Positions 16,180 through 25,939 of a stretch of 64,000 bases of DNA are shown here, piece by piece; positions within the stretch are counted from its first letter, which is position 1, and every line of letters starts with the position of its first letter. The position numbers were made by a program, and so were the translations under genes. The stretch covers positions 1-64,000 of the forward strand of contig NZ_QHCT01000001.1 of assembly GCF_003545885.1 (NCBI RefSeq), written 5' to 3'. A model generated the notes under the pieces. The model was not told where the DNA came from. It worked only from the letters and a program-made list of their open reading frames with translations, and made no database searches. Source of the DNA: Leptospira stimsonii (GTDB taxonomy: Bacteria; Spirochaetota; Leptospiria; Leptospirales; Leptospiraceae).

Positions 16180-19100
16180 TCATTCTTCAAGAGGAAGTGA
16201 CTTAAATTCCTGTTTGCGGCCGAACTTACTCTTTAAAAACGAAAACATGCCTTCTTTTCCTTGCTTTCCTGTTTTTTCGGAGCCAAAGAAAAGAACTGGG
16301 ACAAATAACAACGTTAACACGGTCGAAATACTAAGTCCCGAGAAAACGGTTATCGCAAGTGGTCTCCACAACTGACTCCCCTCGCCAAAATCTAACATCG
16401 TTGGAATCAAAGCGGTTACAGTAGTCAAAGTGGTCATCAAGATTGGTCTCAATCTTTCTGAGGCGGATTTTAAAGTCGCTCTTATTAAAGCGAAATTGCG
16501 ATTCTGCCCATTACTGTGTGAAAAGATATGGATCGTCTGATCAACAAGCATAATCGAGTTGTTGATCGCAATTCCAGCCAACAAAATAAAACCGATATAC
16601 ACGGAAATATTCAAAGACATTCGAAAAACAAAAAGTAGGATTAAATCGGCGAATACTCCCAATGGAACGGAAACCAAGAGGATCCAGGGAATTCTAAGAG
16701 ATTCAAAAAGAGAAGCGAGAATACAATAAATTAAGAATATAGCTAGAAAGATCATAAATCCCATTTCTTTCTTATTCTTTTCTAACTTTTTATAGGAGCT
16801 ACCGAACTCGAAATAATAATTATCCGGCATCGGTATTTCTTTTAGAACTTCACCGATACGATTGACTGCAGACCCTAAATCAAGACTTCCTAATTTTGCT
16901 GTGATCGTAACCATTCTTCGTTTGTTCTTTCTATAAATTTTTGTTTCTCCTTCCTTTTCTTCCGGATTTGATAGTTCGGAAATGGAAATTGAATTTTTCG
17001 CGCCGGGTATTTTATAGGACGCAACCTGATTCAAATCGAATCGATCTGCCTCTCTGAATCGGACTCGAATATCTATTTCTTTGGACTCTTCTATAAACTT
17101 GGTCGGGATAGATCCTTGGATTGCAGTTCGAACATAGTTTCCCACCTCTTGCGAATTCAGTCCGGTTAAAGCCATTTTGTCCTGAAAAACGTTCAAACGA
17201 AACTCCTGCTTTCCTTCTCGAAATCGTAAAACCGTCTCTTGTATTCCGGAAATCGATTTTATTTTTTGCGCCGCTTCCTTTGCGATCTCCTTTAGTTTGA
17301 TCGGATCGTCTCCTATGAACTCGATATCCAATTCTCTTCCGCTATCCATCGATCCATTTTCAACGTAATAAACAAAAACATCTTTAAGAGGTTCGGTTAA
17401 ATCTTTGAATTCCGCAATCAATTCGTCCGAGTTTTTCGATCTCTTGTCCGGTGGTTTCAACTTAATGTAAAGATCCGCGTGCCATTTTTCGATTTTAGAA
17501 TTGATCTTATCCACATCCGAAACTTTTTTTATCAATTCCTCAATTCGTTTAACACGCTCACTCGTGGCTTCCAAGTGAGTTCCCGTTTCCAATTCGACGC
17601 TTGCACGAATTTCTCCCGCATCAACCGGATCCACGTATTCTTGTTTTAAAAATGGGGAAATCCCTCCTCCAACGACGATTAAAGTAACAAGCGAAAGATA
17701 TACGAGTTGCGGTTTTCGTAATAATCGCTTTAGAGAAAAAAGATAAAACGTTCGCAATTTTTGTAAACTAAGGATGCTGGAAACATAACGAGAATATAAT
17801 TTACCGATTCGTGCTATCAAATTAACTAAAGGGGAAAGCCAATCGCCGATGAACGGGATTTTGAGGATCGCGTTGATATCAATTTGAAACGGCTTGAAGT
17901 TTTCCGGATTGGAAAGAAATATTTTAGCAAGCTGAGGTAAAAAAAATAAAGAAACGCATAAAGAAATAAGAATGGAGAAACTAACTGTATAAGACATTCC
18001 TCCGTAAAGTTGCTTTAATTCCTTTGATCCGATAAAGAATGGAAAAAAAACTGCAATGTTGGTAAGTGTTGAAGCCGCCAATTCTTTATACAATCCGAGG
18101 ACGGAATTGTCCACAATTGATGAAGTACTCTCATTCGAAATTGGCGTTTCTTCTAAATCCGGGTTCTCACGCGTTTTCTTTTTCCCTTTCTTCTTTTTTG
18201 CGTTTCCGAAATCATCCAATCTATTTTTTGAAATAGCGTCTTTCTTTGCATCTGCTTGTTGTCTCAGGAAAAATATTCGATCGAGTACGACCACGGAATT
18301 ATCTATTAAAAGACCGGCACCTAACGCTAATCCAGCGAGCGTCATTACGTTAATGCCTGTTTTTGTAAGAAACATCACCGCGAAAGTAATTACAATGGAT
18401 AATGGAATCGAAACTCCTACGATCATCGTCGCTCGAAAGTTTCGTAAAAATAAAAACATTACGATAATTGCAATCAATCCGCCGGTCGCGGCGGAGCTGG
18501 AAACTCTATCAATTGATATCTTAATGAATTCGGATTGATCATAGGTTACTTCCGTTTTCACCAGAGGAAACGAGATCTGCGATAATTCTTCCCGAAGTCC
18601 TTCGCAGACTAATAACGTATTGGCTTCTCCGGCTTTTTGCACATAGATCGTAACGTTCTCGTTTCCGTTCTCCCTTGAGATATCGTCCCTATCTCTGTGA
18701 CCGTCAATTACGATCGCAATATCCTTCAATTTAATCAGTTTGTCTTGTTTGGGAGAGCGAACCGTGATCTCCTCCATAATTTTCATTGCGGAGAATTTCC
18801 CTAAAACTCGAACATTAATCCAATCCTCTCCGGATTGAATCCGACCTGCCGGAAGATCCACATTCGCAGTTCTAATCCTTTCCATGACCTCGGAGAGGGG
18901 TATCCCCAAATGATTAAGAATATCACGATTTACTTCTACAGTGATTTCTCGATATCGACCTCCGCCGACACGAATCTCACTGACTCCATCCACTCTCTCT
19001 AAACGTTTTTTTATCTTATTTTCCGCAATTTCCCTTAGATCCTTTAAGGAATAATTCGCGGATTCCAATTTAACTATAAAGATAGGGCGGTCGCTCGGAT

Positions 19101-19497
19101 CATAACGTATGACTGCAGGTTCTTCCACTTCTCTTGGAAACGTGTCGCGGATTAAATCGATCTTCGATTTTAATTCTACGGCTTTCAAAGTTAGATCTCG
19201 AACTTCGTAAAAAACTACGTTCACCCGGGATTCACCCTCTTCGGAAGTCGAGTAAATGGATTCAATTCCGCCTACACCAACGATTTGTTCTTCGATTGGT
19301 TTCGTTAGGATTTCTTCGATGCGCGAAGGCGCGACTCCGGGATATTTTGTGACAATCGTAAGAGCGGGTGATTCAGTTGCAGGCATCAGTGAAACTGGAA
19401 GAAGACGAACCGATATCATTCCCCAAAGGAACAACCCGAAGAATAACATGAAAGTTGTTACTCTTCTCTTGAGAAAAAAGGAAAGAATGGCGTTCAT
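16180..19497 (-). CDS. RND efflux permease (AcrB/MdtC-type), with lysine-rich loop insert
   Basis: A 1,105-residue inner-membrane permease of the HAE/AcrB type (usual 1,030-1,050). The N-terminus (FFLKRRVTTFMLFFGLFLWG) is the standard first helix, followed by porter motifs such as SLMPATESPALTIVTKYPG and a duplicated 12-helix architecture. In TM4 the proton-relay pair of AcrB (Asp-Asp) appears as Asp-Asn (GLLIDNSVVVLDR), and the TM10 Lys position is Asn-Asn (GIAINNSIMLVDQ), as in many non-enterobacterial RND proteins. The extra length comes mostly from a charged insert after TM4, containing AKKKKGKKKTRENPDLEE, in the cytoplasmic loop before TM5. Start ATG overlaps the stop of the second permease (ATGA), indicating coupled translation and possibly hetero-oligomers like MdtB/MdtC. 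Confidence 0.93.
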   Translation of the reverse strand: MNAILSFFLKRRVTTFMLFFGLFLWGMISVRLLPVSLMPATESPALTIVTKYPGVAPSRIEEILTKPIEEQIVGVGGIESIYSTSEEGESRVNVVFYEVRDLTLKAVELKSKIDLIRDTFPREVEEPAVIRYDPSDRPIFIVKLESANYSLKDLREIAENKIKKRLERVDGVSEIRVGGGRYREITVEVNRDILNHLGIPLSEVMERIRTANVDLPAGRIQSGEDWINVRVLGKFSAMKIMEEITVRSPKQDKLIKLKDIAIVIDGHRDRDDISRENGNENVTIYVQKAGEANTLLVCEGLREELSQISFPLVKTEVTYDQSEFIKISIDRVSSSAATGGLIAIIVMFLFLRNFRATMIVGVSIPLSIVITFAVMFLTKTGINVMTLAGLALGAGLLIDNSVVVLDRIFFLRQQADAKKDAISKNRLDDFGNAKKKKGKKKTRENPDLEETPISNESTSSIVDNSVLGLYKELAASTLTNIAVFFPFFIGSKELKQLYGGMSYTVSFSILISLCVSLFFLPQLAKIFLSNPENFKPFQIDINAILKIPFIGDWLSPLVNLIARIGKLYSRYVSSILSLQKLRTFYLFSLKRLLRKPQLVYLSLVTLIVVGGGISPFLKQEYVDPVDAGEIRASVELETGTHLEATSERVKRIEELIKKVSDVDKINSKIEKWHADLYIKLKPPDKRSKNSDELIAEFKDLTEPLKDVFVYYVENGSMDSGRELDIEFIGDDPIKLKEIAKEAAQKIKSISGIQETVLRFREGKQEFRLNVFQDKMALTGLNSQEVGNYVRTAIQGSIPTKFIEESKEIDIRVRFREADRFDLNQVASYKIPGAKNSISISELSNPEEKEGETKIYRKNKRRMVTITAKLGSLDLGSAVNRIGEVLKEIPMPDNYYFEFGSSYKKLEKNKKEMGFMIFLAIFLIYCILASLFESLRIPWILLVSVPLGVFADLILLFVFRMSLNISVYIGFILLAGIAINNSIMLVDQTIHIFSHSNGQNRNFALIRATLKSASERLRPILMTTLTTVTALIPTMLDFGEGSQLWRPLAITVFSGLSISTVLTLLFVPVLFFGSEKTGKQGKEGMFSFLKSKFGRKQEFKSLPLEE

Positions 19498-22400
19498 TTT
19501 TTGCGAGTAAACTTAGAAATATTTTCCACGTAGGCCATATAAGCCATAGGAATAAAAACGAGGGTCAAAATCGTAGAAACAACCAATCCGCCCATAACCG
19601 CCGCGGCCATAGGTCCCTGAGGAGAAGGGGGGCCGAAAGTGATCAAGAGCGGTAACAATCCTAAGATGGTAGTCGCGGTCGTACTCAAGATCGGATTCAA
19701 TCTTCTTCTTCCTCCCGCGATCACTAATTCTTCGGTCGTTCGATAATCTTTCGAGTGAAGTTGATAAAACTCGATAAGAATGATGGCATTGTTTACCACA
19801 ACTCCCGCCAAAAGAATCATTCCCATGACAGAGATGATATTTAACGTTTTGCCGGTTAGTATCAGACCGATCGCAACTCCTACTCCGGATACGAAGATCG
19901 AAAATAAAATGACAAACGGCAGTCCGACATTCTCCATATTGGATGCAAGAACCATATATACTAACAAGATAGAAAGTGCGATCGCAAACGTTAAAGAATC
20001 GATGGATTTCTCCATCATCTTCTGCGTTTCTCCAGGAAGAATCGATATATCCTTACGGTCCGAATATTTTTTCAAAACCGGTTCAGCAAGGGAAGCCGCT
20101 TCGCTGTATTTTATATCGGTGAATTGAGCTTTGACGATTCCGACTCTTCGACCGTCATATCTTAGAATTTTTCTATTGGAAAAACCGGAAACGATTTCCG
20201 AGAAATCCCGAAGACGAATAAAAGATCCCGATTGAATCTTAAATAAAGTATCCGCTAACGATTCCGTTCCGGAACGATCCGAGAGACGATGTCTTACCAA
20301 TACAGGAATTTCATCGTCATTCCTTCGAAAACGGGTAGCTTGTTCTCCTTTGATAACCGCTCTCAAAGTTTTAGCAACGTTTTCAACGGAAAGTCCGAAC
20401 CCCGCCATTTTATCTCGATCGATAAGAACTCTCAACTCGGGTGTCTCTTCGGAAAAAGAAGAAGTTGCTTCCGTAAAATTGGGAAGTTCACTCAAGTCCC
20501 TCCGAATCTCTTCACAGGTTTCTTTTAAGACCGTTAAATCCTGCCCGGAAACTTCCAAAGTCAATCCTTCCCCAGATTCCGGAAGAATATCTGAAAGCAA
20601 ATCTTTCGCCGGTATAAATAAAATCTGAGCACCCGTTTCATTATGTAAATTCTCGAGAGCCTCCTGAGATTTTTCGATTAGATCCTCAGCAACATCATAG
20701 GATGTTAGTCCGATAAACAACTCCGATCGGTTTAAACCGAAGTCACCTTTCGGGTTTATGATCAGATCCTTTTCTTCATAACCGGCTTTTAAAAACGTTC
20801 TCGCAACCAATCCTGTTTGATTTAGGATTTCCACGACTCTTCTGGAGATTTCAGTATTTTTTTCCAAAGAAGAACCCGCCGGTAAAATGATCTTCGCTGA
20901 TATTTCGGCCTTTTCGACCTGGGGCATCAATTCGACCGGTAAAACTTTAAAAAACAAAACGGTTAAAGGAATCAGAGCGAGAACGGATAACGTAACTTTT
21001 CTTCGATTCGAAATCACGAATTTAACGGAGAACACATACAACTCTTCTAATATGTTTAAAGATTTCTCTCGGAAAGCCCAGAAAAAGGAGAAAGGACCGT
21101 CGTTTGTCTGCTCTTTTGAAAAAAAAGGTAAAGTGCAAAGCACCGGAATAAAACTGACGGAAACAAAAAAAGAAGAAATCAAGGAATAAGTAATCGAAAG
21201 TGCGAATTCCTTAAATACGGATGCGGCGATTCCTTCAATAAAAAGAATCGGAAGAAAAACCACGATACTTGTTAAAGTGGAAGAAAACAAAGAACCGACT
21301 ACATCTTTTGTCCCTTCCAAAGAACTTTTCACAGAATCGTTCGGAAATTTTTTCTTAAATCCGAATATGGACTCTAATACCACGATCGAAGAATCCACCA
21401 TCATCCCGACTCCGACAGCGAGGCCACCAAGCGACATCGTATTTAAAGTCATTTTTTGGAAATACATAAAAACGAGTGTTACGAGTACGGAAACTGGAAT
21501 GGATAGAGTGACTATAATCGATTCTCGAAACGTTCCGAGAAAAAAAGATAAAACGAAAAAACAAATGATGATTGCCTGAACGCCCGAGGAAGCAACTCCA
21601 CCGATTGAATCTCGGATAAATACGGATTGGTCCGCGACTATAATGAGCTTGAGTTTTGAGCCGAATTCTTCATTTACGAAATGAATAACCTCCTTTGCCT
21701 CATCCGAAACAAAGACGCTATTTTTCCCTGCTTCTTTTTTCAAAACCAAAGCGACACATTCTTCCCCGTCGTAAAAGCTCGCGCTCGTTCTTTCCTTATA
21801 AGAGTCCAATATTTCCGCTAAACTTCTAAGATATACCGGCGCACCTGACTCGGAAAGATTGACAACCAAGTCGGCGATACTGTCTACATTCTCGTAAGCC
21901 CCCATAGTTCTCACGAGAATTTCCCGATCGTCTCTTTTGATATTGCCTGCAGGAAAATTAAAATTATTCGCCCCAATTCTTTGAATAACTTCTGAAGGAC
22001 TCAAACTGTAAGAGTTCAACTTACCCCGATCGATATTCACCAATATTTGTTTTTCATAACCGCCCGTAATCGAAACGGCCGCAATCCCATCAACTCTTTC
22101 AAAGTACGGTGCGATGTTCTTTTTTAGAAAGTATCTAAGTTCTTTCGGATTGATTCCGGTGGGAACAACGGCGATCTGCAAAAGGGGCGCGTCATTCGGA
22201 TCGAATTTAAGTACGATCGATTTTTTCGAATCGATAGGAAGGCTACCCTTTACGAGGTCCACTTTCTCTCTCGTTTGAATCGAAGCCGTATCCATATTCG
22301 TTCCCCAACGGAATCGAATTTTCACAATCGAAACGCCTTCTAAAGATTCAGAGGTAATTCGATCCACCCCGTTTACCGAAGATACAATCTCTTCGATTGG

Positions 22401-22589
22401 ACGGGTGATCAAAGTTTCGATTTCTGAAGGTGAAACGTTTTCATAAACGGTAATTACGGTTAACGTAGGATATGAAATGTCCGGTAATAGATCAATCTTT
22501 AGATCCTTGATACTGATTGCGCCCAATAGTAGTATGAGAAGAAAAGTAACCAGAGTGGTTACTCTATTCCTTAGAAAAAAAGCTGTCAT
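19494..22589 (-). CDS. RND efflux permease (AcrB/MdtB-type)
   Basis: A 1,031-residue RND permease of typical length. Motifs: TAFFLRNRVTTLVTFLLIL at the N-terminus, DLLPDISYPTLTVITVYE in the first porter strand, TM4 GVGMMVDSSIVVLESI where the AcrB Asp-Asp pair is Asp-Ser, and TM10 GVVVNNAIILIEFYQ. It clusters by these motifs with the 'VDNS/VNNA' type of RND proteins, found broadly outside Enterobacteria. It is nine bases downstream of an Ig-like lipoprotein gene and overlaps the next permease gene by ATGA, so it sits in a long co-transcribed unit. Two different permeases for one adaptor and one channel suggest either a heterotrimer or two pumps sharing the same outer parts; the sequence does not decide. 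Confidence 0.93.
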   Translation of the reverse strand: MTAFFLRNRVTTLVTFLLILLLGAISIKDLKIDLLPDISYPTLTVITVYENVSPSEIETLITRPIEEIVSSVNGVDRITSESLEGVSIVKIRFRWGTNMDTASIQTREKVDLVKGSLPIDSKKSIVLKFDPNDAPLLQIAVVPTGINPKELRYFLKKNIAPYFERVDGIAAVSITGGYEKQILVNIDRGKLNSYSLSPSEVIQRIGANNFNFPAGNIKRDDREILVRTMGAYENVDSIADLVVNLSESGAPVYLRSLAEILDSYKERTSASFYDGEECVALVLKKEAGKNSVFVSDEAKEVIHFVNEEFGSKLKLIIVADQSVFIRDSIGGVASSGVQAIIICFFVLSFFLGTFRESIIVTLSIPVSVLVTLVFMYFQKMTLNTMSLGGLAVGVGMMVDSSIVVLESIFGFKKKFPNDSVKSSLEGTKDVVGSLFSSTLTSIVVFLPILFIEGIAASVFKEFALSITYSLISSFFVSVSFIPVLCTLPFFSKEQTNDGPFSFFWAFREKSLNILEELYVFSVKFVISNRRKVTLSVLALIPLTVLFFKVLPVELMPQVEKAEISAKIILPAGSSLEKNTEISRRVVEILNQTGLVARTFLKAGYEEKDLIINPKGDFGLNRSELFIGLTSYDVAEDLIEKSQEALENLHNETGAQILFIPAKDLLSDILPESGEGLTLEVSGQDLTVLKETCEEIRRDLSELPNFTEATSSFSEETPELRVLIDRDKMAGFGLSVENVAKTLRAVIKGEQATRFRRNDDEIPVLVRHRLSDRSGTESLADTLFKIQSGSFIRLRDFSEIVSGFSNRKILRYDGRRVGIVKAQFTDIKYSEAASLAEPVLKKYSDRKDISILPGETQKMMEKSIDSLTFAIALSILLVYMVLASNMENVGLPFVILFSIFVSGVGVAIGLILTGKTLNIISVMGMILLAGVVVNNAIILIEFYQLHSKDYRTTEELVIAGGRRRLNPILSTTATTILGLLPLLITFGPPSPQGPMAAAVMGGLVVSTILTLVFIPMAYMAYVENISKFTRKK

Positions 22590-22598
22590 TAAATACTA

Positions 22599-24239
22599 TT
22601 AGAACCGAAGACGAACAGTGTAGTCATTATCCATTGTATTTCCGTGATTGTCTTTTACGCCGTTTGTACCGCCGCTGACTCTCAATAGATAGGTCGCACC
22701 TTTTCCTAAACCGAAAGCACTCGTACCAAATGCAAAAATTCCGGGGGCAAAGATTACCGGCGTTGCATCGGTTAAATTTCCGATAAATTCGTTAATTGTT
22801 GTCCCACTACCAAATTCTCTCGTTAATGTAACTCTTACTGAACTCAAAAGAATTTTTGACTGCGTATCTCCGGTTAAAGTTCCAGGAGTGAGACAGGTCG
22901 TATCTAAATCAGGATCAAGATCGCTTTCCCCATAACAAAAACGAATAAAGATAGGTTGTGTACAATTGTCAACGGAAGGCGGCGAAGGAACGCAAACTCC
23001 TTGCGAAAGCGGCGTCGCACCTCCACCCGGAATATTGATTTGATTGGTAAGAAATATTCTGGTAAACGCCGCTTCGGAATAAATTCCTTTGACTCTGATC
23101 TTCTGGGAATAGCTTCCCTTTACTTTCAAAAAGTATGTGTAGTTCTTTCGAAGCTTATTATTTTGAAGATCTACAATCGTATTAGAAACTGTTAAAGTAT
23201 AAACTCGAGACAAGTCTAACGGTTGAAGAAAATCTAATCTAAAGCGTGTGTTAGTTGGATTTGCGGAAGATACACTAAAAGGAACGGAGGGTGAAACTTG
23301 TACGCCGTCCGAAACTGAGGATAACTTAACTTCTTCCGTAAAGTCCAAGAATATAGGTTTATCTTTATTTAAACCTGACGTAACGATGAATTCGCCCGGA
23401 ACGACTATGTCCGGAGCGGCGGGAACGGAAATCGAAGTATTCTGAAAACTTACCTGTGTCAAATCTGGCACTTGAAAATCGTTCCCTACTGTAAAACTAA
23501 AGGTATATGCCGTTGTGAGCGTGTTGCCCGCCTGATCCCTTACCGTATTAGGAATTGTCACAGTGTAGATTGTTCCGAATACAAGTTCCTGCTTAGGAGT
23601 GAATACGAATCGTGTATCCCCATTGGAAACGGAAACATTCAAGAAGTCCAGGGGTACATCCGGTCTAATCGAAATTCCGCTATAAAGGGAGGCAATATCG
23701 ATCGGCTTGTTGAATTCAATAGTGATTTTAGAATCGATCGGAATTCCAGTCGACCCGTCTTGAGGAACCGTTGTAACGATTTTAGGCGTGCTTAAGTCAG
23801 TACTAAAACTGAAGTTAACCCTAAGATCATCCAAAAGATTAACGCCCATATCGCTTTCCGCACGGGATCTGGAGACTAAATAAGTGTATAATCCGGGTGA
23901 GGTCAATGCCTTAGTCGGTTTAAAAATCATCGCTCGGTCGATCCAACGAAAGGTTCCGTCTTGATTAACGCCGTTATTGCTTAATGAAAAAGCGCCTTCG
24001 GTGTAAGGTTTATTCATATTTTTGGAGAATAGAATAAAAATTTCCGAATTCGGATCCACCCCGCTCAACCCTTGCCCGGGAGAACTCATTTCGATAAATG
24101 GAGGAGAAGAATCACCTAATACGTGCAATGCCGGAAGAAAGTCGAGCGGTCCTGAAGCATTGTCTAAGAATTGCGAACATCCCACTGTAAATTGACAAGC
24201 AAGAAGAATGAATGCGAATGTATGTCCTAAATATTTCAT
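22599..24239 (-). CDS. Ig-like (Big_5/SbsA-type) lipoprotein, paralogue 1
   Basis: A 546-residue protein from ATG at 24239 (an ATG at 24257 is also in frame). Signal MKYLGHTFAFILLACQFTVGC ends in a lipobox. It contains about three Ig-like beta domains of the Big_5/SbsA type, recognisable from 'P-x-D-G-x-x-x-V/I-x-x-x-S-x-I-x-I-x-F-x-x-x-M/I-x': SGVDPNSEIFILFSKNMNK, STGIPIDSKITIEFNKPID and LNKDKPIFLDFTEEVKL. Such domains are exposed structural modules on bacterial surfaces or in the periplasm. The C-terminus (GGTNGVKDNHGNTMDND) matches the end of the neighbouring lipoprotein, so the two are tandem paralogues. It is followed nine bases later by an RND permease. The role in export or surface display is inference. 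Confidence 0.85.
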   Translation of the reverse strand: MKYLGHTFAFILLACQFTVGCSQFLDNASGPLDFLPALHVLGDSSPPFIEMSSPGQGLSGVDPNSEIFILFSKNMNKPYTEGAFSLSNNGVNQDGTFRWIDRAMIFKPTKALTSPGLYTYLVSRSRAESDMGVNLLDDLRVNFSFSTDLSTPKIVTTVPQDGSTGIPIDSKITIEFNKPIDIASLYSGISIRPDVPLDFLNVSVSNGDTRFVFTPKQELVFGTIYTVTIPNTVRDQAGNTLTTAYTFSFTVGNDFQVPDLTQVSFQNTSISVPAAPDIVVPGEFIVTSGLNKDKPIFLDFTEEVKLSSVSDGVQVSPSVPFSVSSANPTNTRFRLDFLQPLDLSRVYTLTVSNTIVDLQNNKLRKNYTYFLKVKGSYSQKIRVKGIYSEAAFTRIFLTNQINIPGGGATPLSQGVCVPSPPSVDNCTQPIFIRFCYGESDLDPDLDTTCLTPGTLTGDTQSKILLSSVRVTLTREFGSGTTINEFIGNLTDATPVIFAPGIFAFGTSAFGLGKGATYLLRVSGGTNGVKDNHGNTMDNDYTVRLRF

Positions 24240-24269
24240 AATAATATAACGTACCATATTGGAATTTTT

Positions 24270-25874
24270 TTAAGGGTCGAAAAATAAGAACTCCAAGTCG
24301 TTATTTAAAATATTATCATTGATATCACGGATTCCCGATGCACCGCCACGAATCGTAAATTTATATCGAACTTGGTTTCCAGAAACACCCCGAATTCTTA
24401 CCTTAATACGTTGTGGGTTTGCGGATGGCAAATAATCCAATTGATCGATTCGTAAAGCGCTCGTAGTTGGACCTCCGGAAACATAATCAATCGATATATT
24501 ACCTGCTGAAAAAACATCCCCGTCTCCGAATGTTCTCAAAGCCTGAGCACCGGACGTATTTAATAATAATTCGAACTCGTATTGCTGTGTACAGGTCGTA
24601 TTCGGATTAATAGGATAAATAAAATTAAGATCTGGAATCAACGGGACTGCCAAATCAACGGCAGGAAGAATTACGCATGTACCATCAAAGGTGCGGCCAT
24701 TGGATCCCGCAAATTGAATGGATCGGCTGTCATTCGGATTATCCACCAAAAAATCGATTATGTAGCCGGTGAGCAAATTCTGACCCTGCAAGCTTTTTGC
24801 TGTATTAGAAATTTTTAATCGGTATGTAGCCTCCGACTGTAATGGCGACCCCGGAGTAAACTTAACGAGACTACCAGAAACCCATTCGAATTGTCCGGAG
24901 ATCGCCGGACTGAAAGAAATGGCATTCATTACAGATTGTTTATCCATCGGTTCAGAAAAAGTAAAGATAAAGTAATCGTTCTTAGAATTTCCAGCGATAA
25001 CGGGATTAGTTGCCGGATCGGGCAAAAAGGTAGCAGGCCACGCGGTTGTGAACATCGTCGGTTGTACGGTCGGCCGTTGCGAGGCAACTCCGGTGCTAAA
25101 GGAAACAATATAATCTTTTGCTAATGGAATCCCGGATTGACTTTTCGCGGAAGTGGAAACTCGAAGGGTATATGTAGTTCCGATTTCCAAGTCAGCTTTT
25201 AATTGTAAAGTTACGGACGTTCGAGCCGCATTCCAAACAGCTAAATAAACTGCCGGACCACCGGATATCGAAATTGCACTATCAGTCGTTGCCTCATCCA
25301 TCGGTTCAGAAAAATTAATCACTGGACTAACTGACACACCCCATCCCGTAACAATGTTTCCGGTATATGCCGGCAATGAAGAAGTCACCGTTGGAAGGGC
25401 ACCCAATCCTTCCGTATAAAAATGGCTAAGAAAATTCTTTGCCATTAAGTTTTGATCCTGATCCCTCACCTGAGTTTTACTCAGGGCCACTTCATAACGT
25501 TTCCCTTCCGTTATACCGCTTTTGAATTCCAAAATAAGTCTCGTATCGAAAACCCAATTCGGTGTAAATGCAGTATTTCCTCCGTTAGCCGTAACCGATA
25601 CAGCGGCCTCGGTAAAAATTTTGTCCATCGGTTTGTTAAAATCGATGATAATGGAAGAGTCCTTTGCAACATTAAACGTATTATCAAGAGGGCTTATTCC
25701 GACAATTTCAGGATATGCATAATAACTTTTCCATTCTAGACCTAATTGCGCGAGCAATTTCTCCTCGCCAGAATGTCCGCAACCGATCAAAAAAAAGGAA
25801 GTCATGCAAATTTGAATCGGCCAAATATGTAATTTAAGAACGTTATAGAAATTTTGGATATGGCTCTTTATCAT
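24270..25874 (-). CDS. Ig-like (Big_5/SbsA-type) lipoprotein, paralogue 2
   Basis: A 534-residue lipoprotein; the signal ends in MTSFFLIGCGHSG (lipobox LIGC, Cys near residue 32), so the n-region is long. Three Ig-like domains: KDSSIIIDFNKPMDK (about 55-155), SPVINFSEPMDEATTD (about 158-260), and NDYFIFTFSEPMDKQSV (about 270-370). The repeated F-x-x-P-M-D signature is typical of Big_5 domains. A last domain of about 150 residues ends with RGGASGIRDINDNILNND, shared with the downstream paralogue. It lies 65 bases after the TPR lipoprotein gene and 12-30 bases before its paralogue, same strand, within the run leading to the two RND permeases. Possible surface adhesin or exporter accessory; neither is proven. 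Confidence 0.85.
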   Translation of the reverse strand: MIKSHIQNFYNVLKLHIWPIQICMTSFFLIGCGHSGEEKLLAQLGLEWKSYYAYPEIVGISPLDNTFNVAKDSSIIIDFNKPMDKIFTEAAVSVTANGGNTAFTPNWVFDTRLILEFKSGITEGKRYEVALSKTQVRDQDQNLMAKNFLSHFYTEGLGALPTVTSSLPAYTGNIVTGWGVSVSPVINFSEPMDEATTDSAISISGGPAVYLAVWNAARTSVTLQLKADLEIGTTYTLRVSTSAKSQSGIPLAKDYIVSFSTGVASQRPTVQPTMFTTAWPATFLPDPATNPVIAGNSKNDYFIFTFSEPMDKQSVMNAISFSPAISGQFEWVSGSLVKFTPGSPLQSEATYRLKISNTAKSLQGQNLLTGYIIDFLVDNPNDSRSIQFAGSNGRTFDGTCVILPAVDLAVPLIPDLNFIYPINPNTTCTQQYEFELLLNTSGAQALRTFGDGDVFSAGNISIDYVSGGPTTSALRIDQLDYLPSANPQRIKVRIRGVSGNQVRYKFTIRGGASGIRDINDNILNNDLEFLFFDP

Positions 25875-25939
25875 ATATTTTTCATTTTAGTTTGCAAAAG
25901 AAGAATCATTTCATTCTGGAAAAAAATTTGGTATAGGAC

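Noticed and set aside
18056..18538. 160-codon plus-strand frame
   Set aside because: Antisense to the permease; the frame mirrors membrane helix codons and the Lys-rich insert.
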